From assembly GCA_032158295.1 (NCBI GenBank), contig CM063246.1, positions 3,443,371 to 3,507,370 of the forward strand: 64,000 bases of DNA. Reading direction: 5' to 3'. A model generated the notes under the pieces. It worked only from the letters and a program-made list of their open reading frames with translations, did no database searches and was not told the DNA's origin. Below, piece after piece: positions 23,201 to 32,077 of the stretch; position 1 is the stretch's first letter, and each line of letters starts with the position of its first letter. Origin of the DNA: Pycnopodia helianthoides. Lineage: Eukaryota; Echinodermata; Asteroidea; Forcipulatida; Asteriidae. The translations under genes were made by a program, and so were the position numbers.

Positions 23201-26200
23201 GCAATAATCTGGGGTATGGAGGCACTTGCCTCTGTTGCCTACATGTATGTGAAGTATCTGGCCTGCAGGCAAGCAGTGTGACACAACAGTTAAAAATGAG
23301 ACCACACTCCTGGCTACCTATTCTTATTATCTGAGTTAGGGTGGTGGGAGGATGTCACTTGGATGGTTTTGTCTGCTTTTATGACTAGCTCTCCTTTGAT
23401 CTTTTTGACTTGATGTACAAAAATGTCTGCAATTCAGCCCTTAACTGCCATGTAATATTTTTAATGAATAAACCAACAACGAATGAATGAACAAAACTTA
23501 CTGATTTCAATTCAGCCACTTCGGCAGACATTCGTGGTGTGACCCAGATCACGCTGGCTACTGCCTCTGCGATCCCAGGGTCCAGGGTCTTTGTGGCTTG
23601 GATCAGACCTAACCTAGCAAGCAGCAGGTCTATGTACAGCTCCACTATCTCCATGCCTTCAACAAGGTAATCCTCGCGGATAATATGCTCTACCTGCACG
23701 GAGGAGGAGGAATGTGTTTGGTGCAGGTTTACAAGAAAAAGATACTTTATCCTCATTTTCTTCTTCATTATAAAGTAGGATTTGAAAAAATGAGTCGATT
23801 TATGGGTAACAACCATGTGAATCATATCTTTTTCGGGGGAAATGTCTGTTCTGAGAAATCACAGGTAGAAATAATAGTCATGACGGTTGTGTTGGCCCAT
23901 CTCACCTGGCGTCATCATCACAACAATCTTGTACTATTTTGAGAGTCAATGTCCCCGTCAATGTTATACAGTGTAATGTGCATTTTAGGCGACAAGTTGT
24001 TTCCACATTTATGAGTTGACTCCCACAATGGTGAGTGTGGCAGCAGCAACCACCTGTGATGCTGTTGCAGGGGGTCAATACATCACAACCCCGGTTCTTC
24101 TCATGACCAACACTTCTCCCGAAACAGGTTTAATTCACAGGGTTGATGACGCCTGGTATTGGTTTGTGCCAGTACATGTATGTGGCACATTTTAATTAGA
24201 TCCGTGGCTGATCCACTCTATGCAAACACTCAAGTATGGTAGCCCACTAAAAAAGGAATCAAGTCATAGAGCAACTAGTTACCTCTCATTTTTCTTTGAT
24301 CTTGTGACATGGCTAGGATGACTGCGTAAAAACATGACTCATTTTTTTTTGAATCGCGTCAAAATTTTGGTAATTCCTGGAATCATAGATTGTATAAGGC
24401 CGGAAAGCCATGTGTCTGCCATGCCTTGTGAGCAAAGTGTACACGCCAAGAAAGGCACATAATTCCAAGTATCCATATTGTGTACTGCGTTATCCGTCAA
24501 AATGATGTGCATTGCTTGGCGTGTAATTTTCATTTTAAAGGATTGCGCACTACGCATTCATGGACACATGGATTTCCGGCCTTAAGGAGCATTTTGGAAC
24601 AGCCTCCTGCAGTGCTAGTGAAGTACACCAAATAGCACTATTTCTAAATATCTGAAGAAAAACACACCCATATTTTACACCAGGCAGTCATAAAGAGGTC
24701 TGAGAGTCTGAAATTTTTCATCCCTGACTATGAAGAGTGTCTCACCCTGATCCTTGCTCTCTCATCTTTACCCATGGCCAGATAATCAGCAATCTCCTTT
24801 CTTGCCTTCTGTGCCTGTTCAGCTGTGAATTCAAAACATAGGTTCAATGACACATTATTGGTCAACAGGGTTTTAGCTAGACTGGTCCCCTGTCTTTATC
24901 AGCAAGGATAAAGAAAGGCACTGGTCCTACAGGCCCAATGATTTCATTAAACAAACATGCAGTGTCTGTAACATATCTGTAGTTTTTCAGCTACCCACTT
25001 TCGATCATCTGCTGCATGCACTTGTGCATAATGACAAGTACATTTATGTATGTAATGTTGTTTTAAACTACAAATCTTTGTCCGCGTGAATGGGATGTAA
25101 AGTCAAAGGTACATCTGGCAGGATCCTGCCAGGTGCTTAAGGCTGGTATCTGGCGTTATTCACGAGCCTCGAAGTGCGACGTCGGATTTTCAGGCTAGGT
25201 TTTAGCAAGACTTTAAATCTTGGAATAGGGTGTCACAAATTGCTCTTTTGACAGTTTTACATGTGACTTCTCCTCTTGTTTTTGCAAACTCCCTTCTTAT
25301 GAGATAGTAAAGTGAAGAAAACAGAGCTGCAAAACTGATGTGTGGCAAACAGTTCTGATCTGAGAGGTTTTACTTCAGTTTGAATTGCCTTGAAACTGGC
25401 ATCTCATCAAGATTGAAAAAGTTGCTGATCACATTTGTGCTCCCCCAAGGAGGTGTGACGTCCATTTCCCTCACATTTTCACCAGAAAATCAGCACAAAT
25501 GTACCTTGTTGCTTAGATAATATATATTTTTTTAATGCAAAAATAGGCAGGCTCTGAAGACCAAGCAGAATTCAGGGCTGGATTCTTTCGAGAAAATCCA
25601 CAAGACCGCAGGGATTGTAGCTCATTATTTATACAAGACCAGAGTTGTTTTCACAAGACCAGGCTCAAATGACAATGTCACAGTTTCAACAGAGGCCTAT
25701 AAACTGTTGTGGTTTTCTTTCTAAGCAGAGAAGATTAATCTCATTTGACTTGTGGGTAGGCAGACTATGATACTCAACAGAATCCAAAGATACATGTATT
25801 GACTAGATTCAAAGTCAACATTTGAACATTCATAAACAACAAAATAGTATACTAAATTAAATTAAATTATTTTCTAGTCAAGAGTTTACTGGCTCGACAC
25901 TAAAATCACTGGCCTCAGGCCTCCGGCCCAGTGTAAATTTCAGGCCCTGCTAACAAAAACTTATCAATGATAACTTTCAATGTCTGACATGTACTGTGGC
26001 TTTCCCTGAGTACCAAACAAGTCAATGATTTAATAAGTTGTTTCACCCAAATCTTTTTACAAATGATGCATGTTGCAATCTCAGATCATTCCCTTTCGAC
26101 ATCATTCCCATTAGACTTCGCTCAATCCTCACACCTTTCTTGGAAGGCAAGACGATTGAGTGTATAACGTGCAGGGAACAATTTCTTTTCAGCAATTTAG

Positions 26201-26915
26201 ACGGAACAAGCTTTTTGCAGAATGAATACTAAAACTGAGTATTCCTATGATGATTTTTAAGTAGCATCTGATCTACAAAGGACTCGAATTTGGGGGAAAG
26301 TCCACAAAGCTCACAATTTTTACTGGAAAAGAATTTTGTATACAAGACCAGAATCAAAATGACAAAAAGTCATCTGCTCAGTTTAACACTGTTTTTATTT
26401 GAACAAGTGCCATGTGAAGATTTATCTCATATGTCTTGTTAAAGTACATGTATGCTGCGATACTCAACAGAATTGAAAGATATTTATCAGAATCAAAGTT
26501 ATGGTCTGAACTCTGGACATAACTTTCGTTTTTAAAGATATTACACAGTGAGGTATTATTATTCAGTTGAAAAACACAAGATGGCTGGACTTGTCTAATC
26601 TTGAGTTTACTGGCCCAACGCTAAAACCACTGGCCTCTGGCCTGCAGTTAAGTTTAATTTTGAGCCCTAGTAGCACTTTTTCACGCTATTCAACTGTTCA
26701 AGGAAAATTGTTCACTGTAGCGCAAAAAAACAAAACATATCTTCTACAACTTTTGTGTTCTTCTTTTAATACATTCTGATGATTTTACCCTTTCGACAAG
26801 CAATTTGGTATCATCCTTTTTACTTACTCTTTTTCTTCTCCAGAAGCTTCAACCTGTTGATTGACAGACGAGCTGTTGTGGAGAATTTTGTAGATCTAAA
26901 CCCGCCACTAAACAT
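14204..26915 (-). CDS. IST1: IST1, ESCRT-III-associated regulator of VPS4
   Basis: IST1 binds ESCRT-III proteins and VPS4 at endosomes and at the cytokinetic bridge. Ten coding exons on the minus strand: 26915-26828, 24822-24746, 23693-23502, 22319-22236, 21671-21558, 19292-19011, 16418-16308, 15590-15558, 15342-15312 and 14400-14204. All have GT/AG borders and join in frame to 1209 nt (402 aa; human about 366). The N-terminal IST1 helical domain (about 10-182) shows RLSINRLKLLEKKK, QKARKEIADYLAMGKDERAR, VEHIIREDYLVEGMEIVELY and VESYLVEIAKSHSVAYEPD. Residues 186-279 are a Gly/Pro/Tyr-rich linker with repeated AYPPPAQ units, encoded by one exon. The C-terminus ends DVDFDDLSRRFEELKKKK, a MIT-interacting motif. 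Two tiny exons (33 and 31 nt) lie in the linker. A 5' non-coding exon was not found. Confidence 0.95.
14530..14790 (+). repeat. Dispersed repeat copy (partner at about 23100-23240)
   Basis: CCTGATACTTC.TTT and the block ACTGGAACATTTCAAGGGGC, ACCAAGGCAA, GAGGCAATTGCCTCTGT recur in the same order at 23105-23235. Both copies lie in IST1 introns. The family is not identified. Confidence 0.6.
14920..15210 (+). repeat. Copy of the GACCCCACAA...GAATTC dispersed repeat
   Basis: GAGAGGTCCACAATGTGG, CACAGTGTTTTTTACAGTGT and AATGTCCACAGAG match 60880-61040. The following part (TTTTACACAAGGGAACACTA, CTTTGTTCAACTCGGACTCC, GACCCCACAAACCTGATCCG) matches 60167-60660 and also 34210-34325. The order of the two modules is reversed relative to the 60-61 kb locus. 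It lies in an IST1 intron. Confidence 0.65.
15781..16024. mobile_element. Palindromic MITE, GGGCCCAGTTTCATGGC family
   Basis: The ends AGGGCCCAGTTTCATGGCTT and GAGCCATGAAATTGGGCCCT are inverted repeats. The interior holds GCTTACAGTAAGCAAAGAAT and GTAAGCAAAGAATGG in opposite arms. Fragments of the family lie at 5420-5793 and at 28474-28503 (AGAGCCATGAAATTGAGCCC). It lies within an IST1 intron. Confidence 0.8.
16134..16277. mobile_element. Short MITE with TAGACCCCTT / AAGGGGTCTA ends
   Basis: TAGACCCCTTACTAG at the left and TATGCAAGGGGTCTA at the right bound 144 bp. The interior TTAATAGTTGTGCATAGCGC resembles 1290-1325 (GTGATAGTTGTGCATGGC), so a partial relative lies there. A relative with GACCCCTTGCACGATG start lies near 20536. 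Confidence 0.65.
16536..16700 (+). repeat. (CTTT)n and retroelement-like tail
   Basis: A short TTTC microsatellite (16540-16561) is followed by ATTGATAACCAACAGCGGTT, TAACCGCCACTAACAG, an arrangement reminiscent of 3' ends of invertebrate retroelements. The family is unknown. Confidence 0.35.
16862..17235. mobile_element. Two abutting GGGCCCAATTTC MITEs
   Basis: The first copy runs from AGGGCCCAATTTCGTAGAGC to AGCAGCTCTATTAAATTGGG (16863-17053). A second runs on from GGGCCTAGAGCTGCTTAAGC to AGCAGCTCTATGAAATTGAG (about 17049-17234) in opposite orientation (TAAGGTTACAAGCCAAAATA versus TATGGTAGTTTGGCC). They share the junction GGGCC, so they form a head-to-head pair in an IST1 intron. Confidence 0.8.
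17261..17330. repeat. 21-bp hairpin
   Basis: CAGTACTTTCCCGAGTCCTG (17261 on) pairs with CAGGACTCAGGAAAGTACTG (to 17330) with one mismatch, around a 28-nt T-rich loop. The sequence after it (GTGCTTCACACACATCAGTG, TAAGGGTAAA) matches the tail of the adjacent SINE at 17460-17605. Confidence 0.8.
17460..17605 (+). mobile_element. tRNA-derived SINE
   Basis: The A-box-like GGTGGTCTAGTTGGTAAGAC and the B-box GGGTTCGAATCCC are followed by an acceptor-like CATGCCTGTGGA and a body (GACTCGAAAGAGTAGTGAGT, CGGTGTAAGGGTAAAACC). The tail is shared with 17320-17375. A head fragment (CTCGTTGGCTAGTTGGTGAG) after poly-A lies at 17941-18010. Lack of a clean tRNA acceptor stem and the added body mark a SINE. IST1 intron. 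Confidence 0.7.
18138..18490 (+). repeat. Degenerate 43-bp repeat (AGGATTTTGAAGGNTTTGGGC)
   Basis: Eight copies of a core like AGGATTTCGAAGG-TTTGGGCT start at 18138, 18181, 18224, 18267, 18309, 18369, 18415 and 18465. The first five are spaced 42-43 bp, the rest 46-60 bp. Only the core is conserved and the linkers differ strongly. It lies in the IST1 intron before the proline-rich exon. Confidence 0.75.
18618..18866 (+). mobile_element. MITE-like element, copy 1
   Basis: The ends ACCATAGAAATAC and ATTTCTATGAT are inverted. The interior has CTGACATAGAGGGCGTGCAC and AGTAGAAACAGATGAC. Copy 2, in the opposite orientation, is at 20728-20919 (GTGCACGCCCTTTATGTCAG). Both are in IST1 introns on either side of the proline-rich exon. 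Confidence 0.65.
20080..20330 (+). mobile_element. SINE-like repeat
   Basis: The segment GGTTGGCGCGGTAGTTTC and a B-box-like CGGTTCAATTCCCACC are followed by CCTTGCATGTGGATTGGGTT, TTCAGTCCCTACCTGATTGC and a run ending AAAAAAATTTG. The arrangement of a polymerase III type B-box near the front and a common body after it indicates a SINE. IST1 intron. Confidence 0.6.
20728..20919 (-). mobile_element. MITE-like element, copy 2 (inverted)
   Basis: Reverse-orientation relative of 18618-18866. Shared segments include GCTGTGCACGCCCTTTATGTC, CCAATGGGAAAGCTGAAATT and AGATAACTACACACAGTATT. Confidence 0.6.
21072..21154. repeat. Inverted repeat around GTCGCAGAATATAATCAC
   Basis: The left arm GTCGCAGAATATAATCAC (21072 on) pairs with GTGATTATATTATATTCTGC (to about 21154) with one short insertion. 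Arms are separated by about 43 nt. A second small palindrome GTCCTATA...TATAGGAC lies near 21423. IST1 intron. Confidence 0.65.
22190..22243 (-). repeat. 38-bp duplication of an IST1 splice donor
   Basis: TGTACTTACCCCTTCATTAATGTA-type sequence occurs twice, 38 bp apart, on the plus strand. Read on the minus strand, the end of IST1 exon 4 and its donor GGG|GTAAGT are copied: the first at 22236|22235, the second at 22198|22197. Use of the distal donor would add 38 nt and shift the frame. Confidence 0.85.
22797..23051 (+). mobile_element. tRNA-derived SINE, longest copy of its family
   Basis: The head TAGATATAGGTGTATTTAG matches the window start (1-57). The middle ATCCCTGGCTATACGGAAGT and the tRNA-like part (TAACTCAGTTGGTAGAGCGC, TTAATCCGGAGGTCGC, GGTTCAAGTCC) match 7688-7885. 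It ends in a TTTCTTTATTCAACCC tail. The order head, body, then internal A and B boxes is unusual for a SINE. Intergenic-like position within an IST1 intron. Confidence 0.75.
24393..24585. mobile_element. MITE with AAGGCCGGAAA ends
   Basis: The left ATAAGGCCGGAAAGCCATGT and right ACATGGATTTCCGGCCTTA ends are inverted repeats bounding about 193 bp. The inner parts CACGCCAAGAAA / GCTTGGCGTGT also pair. IST1 intron between exons 2 and 3. Confidence 0.75.
24878..25198 (+). mobile_element. Non-autonomous hAT-like element, second copy
   Basis: It starts TAGACTGGTCCCCTGTC and ends TTTTCAGGCTAG. The 8-bp direct repeat GTTTTAGC stands outside each end (24870-24877 and 25199-25206). It is longer than the copy at 1334-1552 (321 versus 219 bp) but shares both ends and the CAGGATCC and TTATTCACGAGCCTCGAAG blocks. 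IST1 intron 1-2 region. Confidence 0.75.
25590..26680 (+). repeat. Old direct duplication in IST1 intron 1
   Basis: Copy 1 (about 25600-25950) and copy 2 (about 26320-26675) share in order ATACAAGACCAGA, AAATGACA, TTAATCTCATTTGACTTG / TTTATCTCATATGTCTTG, GATACTCAACAGAATC, GAGTTTACTGGC and ACTGGCCTC-GGCCT. The period is about 710 bp. Divergence is high. Confidence 0.65.
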
Positions 26916-27583
26916 GATTGTTTCAGTTATTCACGTTGTCTAAAAAAAAAAACAGCAAGATGTTTTCTCCCTGTTGGAATGAAATAATTAATAAGAGATA
27001 TTATATTTGTGAAGAAATGTGTCTTGAAAAATGTGTCAGGCTGCCATTAAAAAAAGAAAGAAAAAAAAAGGCCCGCCTCATTTGTTTTTTTCAAAAAGGA
27101 AGGACGCTAAGCTTGTCTTTTTTAAAAGTTTGCCTTACCTCTTAGCTTCCCTCGAGTGTTTTGGTTGCTAAAAGTGAAACTACTAACCTGTTAAAAAGAT
27201 ATTGCAAAAAAACCCTCTTCAATTTGCTCAAAGGAAGCTAAAGACTAAGAGGTAAGACCAAGAGAACACATTTAGTTGGTTAAAAACACTGACCCTCCCG
27301 TCAGGAATGCGTTTATGTTTACTCTTCTTAGCTGCACAATTTATATACCTGGATCATGCCCATCATAGTGTCCAGCCAGCCACACCCCGGCAAGAGTGTA
27401 GTACTACTGTCTATCTCCCCTACCTGTCAAATCCAACCAGCTCATCATCAGCCCACTTGCCAACTGACTGCCCATCAACCTCCCAACCCATAGCCAGAAG
27501 TTCTTTACCATTTACCCAGCCTGATCATCTCATAGCACTGTAGTACTGTAGCAGTGGAACTTGTTGCGATAATCGTAACCTTC
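26916..27583. other. 5' flank of IST1
   Basis: Upstream of the IST1 start codon. It should hold the promoter and perhaps a leader exon, neither of which could be placed. There is no recognisable coding sequence. Confidence 0.4.
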
Positions 27584-28432
27584 CATCCTCCCGACGGTCG
27601 GAGGCCGGAGGGTTATGAGTCATGCAGTGCAAAAAAGTGGCGAAATTGCAATTTCGACTATTTTGGTCAGACTAGTCACCAGATTTGCCCAATTTTTACC
27701 ACTTTCAAAAAACTTGACACACATTCTAAGAACATGAATTTGATCTTCAGTGTGTCATGAATCCATTCATAACACTCTAAACATCGTTGAAAAATTATTT
27801 GAAGAAAAAACGAACAAAAACTTACCAGAAACTGACCGAAATGTCCATGGACCGCACTTCCCCTAAATCAACCAATCAGCGTAAACCAAACCGTTATGTA
27901 GGCGTGGCGATTGTCTATCTGCGACTGTGCGTGCACGCAGTTAATGTATTTAACGGATTTGCGCCATCTGCAGTTTGCACTGATTAATTGCAGGAACAGC
28001 ATTCCAGAATGCGCGCTCAATCTGGAAAATTTTCCTCATAAATATCCTGTGATTGTGCAACTCAACAAAATGCGCACAACGACGAGTCGGCTTACGCTGA
28101 TTGGTCGAGATGTTGCTAGGTCACGAATCGCGAGGTTCGAAAACCGGACCTGACATTGTCTACGCTTCATGAGATTTTCGCTCAGTCTCTGGTAAGTTTT
28201 TGTCTTTTTTTCTTAAAATATTTTCTCAATGATGTTTTGAGTAATACGAATGGATTCATGACACATAGATGATCACATCCATGTTTTTAGAATGTGTGTC
28301 ATGTTTTTTGAAAGTGGTAAAAATTGAGTAAATCTGGTGACTAGTCTGACCAAAATAGTCGAAATTTTTATTTCGCCACTTTTTTGCACTGCATGACTCG
28401 TAACCCTCCGGCCTCCGACCGTCGGGAGGATG
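27584..28432. mobile_element. Long inverted-repeat element with CCAAT boxes and outward splice donors
   Basis: The ends CATCCTCCCGACGGTCGGAG and CTCCGACCGTCGGGAGGATG are exact inverse complements. The arms stay clearly complementary for about 250 bp (CAGTGCAAAAAAGTGGCGAA, TTTTGGTCAGACTAGTCACC and partners). Inside, ACCAATCAGCGTAA (27870s) faces TTACGCTGATTGGT (28090s). Next to these, TCAGTCTCTG|GTAAGTTTTT points right at about 28190 and its mirror TCAGTTTCTG|GTAAGTTTTT points left at about 27825. I see no transposase. The family is unknown to me. Confidence 0.8.
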
Positions 28433-29282
28433 CCAAGGATTCAGATCTTTGACCACACAATGGGGCTAAATTCAGCGGTAAACAGAGCCATGAAATTGAG
28501 CCCTGTTTTGTTGTGAACACATCAGCGAACAGACAGAGCTCAACAGTAAATGTTACACACTCAAAATGCACTTTGATCATCATCATCGTCTTGCTGACCA
28601 CAGCACTGTGCACAAGTCATGAAATTTATTGGCACTGGGTAAGGCAGCATCAATATTCACGAGAATAGACTTACAAATTAAAAGTTAAAAATAGAGGGCA
28701 CAAGTCGTGAATTTTGTCATGAATATATTGACGTCAACGTCATGTTCGATGTCCCTTCAGACACCAGCCAATGTTTACAAGTTTTACCTTTTCCACTTTT
28801 GATCAGCAGTGCAAGTTTCAACGTTGGACAACCTTCCTGTTTACGTTGGATTTTCGGAATGCCTTGTGTGTGGTGGTCATTATCATCGGAGGTTTACTCA
28901 TCGTTTTGTACATAAACATGAACGTTTCTGTTCCCAGACTTCTATATGCCGTGTACTCTACGGGCAGGAAGTGCCACAGCTCTTACCTGACTATTTTTTA
29001 GTTTGTTTTAGCACGTGGAGTTGGTGAATTTAAAGGCAGAGTGTAGATAGTGATAAATTAAGTTTACGTCATGCTATTGTTAGCATTATTTATAGATAGT
29101 GGAATGACATCATGTGACGAACGACTCATTGGCTTCACCGTGAATATCCGTGAATAAGCCTGAACCCAAATCGTCAATTAGTGGTAAATTTAAAGTTTTT
29201 TTGTTTTTTATTCACTTGCAAAGCCCTGGGCGACTTGACCATCCACGATATCCCAAACAGGACCATTCCACATATCTAAGAT
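28433..29282. other. Non-coding, small repeat fragment
   Basis: It begins with a fragment of the GAGCCATGAAATTGAGCCC family (28474-28503). A 76-aa plus-strand frame at 28771-29001 has one hydrophobic stretch but no splice context or recognised motif, so it is not called as a gene. Confidence 0.35.
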
Positions 29283-29300
29283 GGGGGGGGGGGGGGGGGG
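29283..29300 (+). repeat. Poly(G) tract, 18 bases
   Basis: An uninterrupted run of G. The length may be unreliable in assembly. Confidence 0.95.
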
Positions 29301-29709
29301 TAGTTCCCAGATTAAAAAAATAATAATTATGGGCTGTGAAACTTGTTCCTGGCACACAACTGTACACAAAATGTGCTATATACCAATGCACACAAACACA
29401 GATGACCCAGATCTAACCCACTGATAAGTGGAGCAATCTGTTCAGCTCTGTTACAGGCTTGGCTTGTCATGTCATGTTTTGATCAAATACTGTTTGAGAG
29501 TGAGAAAAATATAACACAAACATGAAATTTGAAACTCTTTTATTACTTTTGTTTTCAACCCAAAATTCTTTATTGTTTGTCTCTACTTAATTAAAATCAA
29601 ATTAATTAAAGATTAATTAAAAACAAACAAAATCAAGCTTAAGTAATCATAGACAACACCTGGGCTTGTAAAGAAGTCACTAGGATGTCAACAAATTAAT
29701 GGGAGGTGA

Positions 29710-30120
29710 AAATATAACAATAAGAGGGGGCGTCAGTAAAAAGTGGCAACGTCCTTCAGTTAGCAAGATTCTAGGGACCTCACACGTTGAAGGGTTTTAA
29801 GAGGAAGGAAAATGTGAAACTCAATTTTGTGATGTTCTCATTTTCCAATAGATGGAGTCCTCATGTGAGTAGGGAAAAAATTGCAAGTCTCTAACCTCGT
29901 GTTAAAATAGTGTAAACAACTTTCAAAACATCCGAAGAGAACATTCTGAGTGAGAAAAATGGGTCAGTATATTTTTGCACGGGGATGATTTGGTTCACTC
30001 CCGACTTCCAATAATATTCAATAAAAACGGCATTGTTTGACCTTTTGAATGACACAAAATTCCTCCTATAGGAATGTAAAGACCCACTTGTTGAAATCCA
30101 TGACGTGGTGTTTCAAAATT
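29710..30120. repeat. Diverged dispersed repeat (partner 41500-41850)
   Basis: Shared order with 41500-41850: AATAGATGGAGTCCT / AATAGATAGAGTCCTT, AGTCTCTAACCTCG / AGTCTCCAACCTCA, GTGTAAA, TTTGACCTTTTGA and AATTCCTCCTATAGGAATGT / AATTCCCCTCTGGAAGGTAC. The family is unidentified. Confidence 0.5.
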
Positions 30121-30775
30121 CGCTCTGAAAAAACTACAGGCATGAACCAAAACACAGAGTTACAATTTTAAGGCATAGAAGTGAAAGCAGCAATATGGAC
30201 GTCATTATCACGGTGTCAAATCAGATTAAGCAAGAGTTTATCACTTTCAAAAACATGTCTTGAGAACCATGCGATGTTATTATTTGAGTCTTGGTATAAT
30301 AGAAACTGTATGCAATGATGTTAAGGCAGTGGTGACCTAATTTGACATTGCTGTCCAAACCAGAAGTTTTACCCTATCAGGACCGGGGTGCAAATTTATG
30401 TTGTGCAGTACACGTCGGCTATGGAGTCAACAGTTAAGGGATAGGGAAGAAGCCTCCTTCGCCGACGTGTGCTGCAGAAAACAAAAATCGCGACCGGTGT
30501 GGGGGAGGGGGAGGGGGAAGGGCACAATGTCACTATAATTTTACACGTAACTTTTTATTGCTGCATCCAATCACCAATTTTTTCCGACATTTCCCGAGAT
30601 TGTCTAGGGTCATAACATAATTTTTATCTGAGAGGACAACTGTTTTCATGGCAACCTTTTGTTTGACCTTGGGTAAAATGTTTTTAACATGTTTTGGTGA
30701 TTTCTCTCAGTCATTTTAAACACAGTTTCCACACATTTTCCCCAAACGTGGAAGTGATGGGTCATGTCATAGTTT
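30121..30775. other. Non-coding, nothing recognised
   Basis: No exon, RNA or repeat could be supported. A purine-rich GGGGGAGGGGGAGGGGGAAG patch lies near 30500. Confidence 0.35.
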
Positions 30776-30910
30776 TAAAGACACTGGACACTATTGGTAA
30801 TTGTCAAAGACCAGTCTTCTCACTTGGTGTATCTCAACATATGGATAGAATAACAAACCTGTAAAAACTTGAGCTCAATTGGTCATCGAAGTTGCGAGAT
30901 AACTACGATA
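30776..30910 (+). mobile_element. Left half of a GACACTGGACACTATTGG element
   Basis: From AAAGACACTGGACACTATTG to GTTGCGAGATAACTA it matches the first third of the full copy at 31579-31956, then breaks off where the 30913-31961 inverted-repeat arm begins. Confidence 0.75.
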
Positions 30911-30912
30911 AC

Positions 30913-31961
30913 TATTGAAAGAGACTGCAATCAACCTCCGAAAGTGTTTGATTGGCACAAACCTCCATCTGAACGGTTGAACTTAACTGAAATTATTCTG
31001 AATGATAATAAAGTAAAACATTATCATTTTAAAATGTTTTCTCTTTCTCGCTGTTTAAACCTTATTCATTTTTATTGTGCTCCAACGTTTACGAAGGCAA
31101 ATTTTGTCAATACCGTCATTATAGCCTGTCGATGGTCTGACAGCAACGTTAACTATGTAAATATCGCATCAGTAAACGAACAACATTTGCTTGTTTCCAG
31201 AAAAAAATATGTATCTGTGTGTAACCACTCACTGACCCGGCAGCCCCCCCCCCAGCAGAAGTTCGCAGAACTGAACCATTTTATCAGAAGCGGTGTACTA
31301 AAGCACATTAAAATTGTCAAATACGTTTTCGAAAAATAAAGAAATAATAAGTGATAATGATAAGCCAAATTAATATAAATATACTTCAATCTTCTGTATG
31401 GTGCTTTTTAACGAGCCGTTTGTTTTGTTGCACTTCTTGTTATTGTTCCCAGCTGGAACGTTGGGCAAAGCGGATTACTTGACCGTCCACATCGAGACTG
31501 AGTGAGACGAGCTTTTGGGGTGAGCGTATCCGCACCGAGCACGACCTACTGGTGTCGCAGTTAAATTATATCATTTAAAGACACTGGACACTATTGGTAA
31601 TTGTCAAAGACCAGTCTTCTCACTTGGTGTATCTCAACATATGGATAGAATAACAAACCTGTAAAAACTTGAGCTCAATTGGTCATCGAAGTTGCGAGAT
31701 AACTATGAAAGAAAAAACACCCTTGTCACACGAAGTTGTGTGCTTTCAGATGGTTGATTTCGAGACCTCAAAATCTAATTCTGAGGTCTCGAAATCAAAT
31801 TCGTGGAAAATTACTTCTTTCTCGAAAACTGTGTCACTTCAGAGGGAGCCGTTTCTCACAATGTTTTATACTGTCAACCTCTCCCCATTACTCGTTACCA
31901 AGTAAGGTTTTATGCTAATAATTATTTTGAGTAATTACCAATAGTGTCCACTGCCTTTAAA
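30913..31961 (+). repeat. Left arm of a 1.05-kb inverted duplication
   Basis: The whole segment recurs in inverse orientation at 37635-38685 with only scattered differences (AAGTAAAACAT versus AAGTAATACAT, GTCATTATAGCC versus GTCGTTATAGCC, a C-run of different length). The arm consists of about 665 bp of unidentified unique sequence followed by a complete TTAA-flanked MITE. The inner boundary coincides with the MITE end. The long open frames in each arm (156 and 166 aa) are mirror copies and not independent genes. Confidence 0.92.
31579..31956 (+). mobile_element. Complete TTAA-flanked MITE
   Basis: The ends AGACACTGGACACTATTGGT and ACCAATAGTGTCCACTGCCT are inverted with two mismatches. TTAA stands outside each end (31575-31578 and 31957-31960). 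An inner palindrome GATTTCGAGACCTCA / TGAGGTCTCGAAATC lies at mid-element. Another copy of this exact element is in the right arm (about 37639-38017) and a diverged relative lies at 38936-39300. Confidence 0.85.
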
Positions 31962-32042
31962 TGAATTGTAGAAATTCAAAATGGCCAACGTATCTGGAGG
32001 CCATCTTAGATTTTGTGATTTTAGCCTGAACTTAGGAGTTCA

Positions 32043-32045
<3 letters not shown>

Positions 32046-32072
<27 letters not shown>
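32046..32072. repeat. (TA)n microsatellite
   Basis: About 13 uninterrupted TA units. Confidence 0.95.

Positions 32073-32077
<5 letters not shown>

Noticed and set aside
28771..29001. 76-aa frame with a hydrophobic segment
   Set aside because: No splice context, no motif, and an overlapping frame of similar length, so coding is not supported.
30869..31339. 156-aa open frame, with a 166-aa near-copy at 38256-38756 on the other strand
   Set aside because: Both lie in the arms of the inverted duplication. There is no recognised motif, and repetition explains the apparent conservation.
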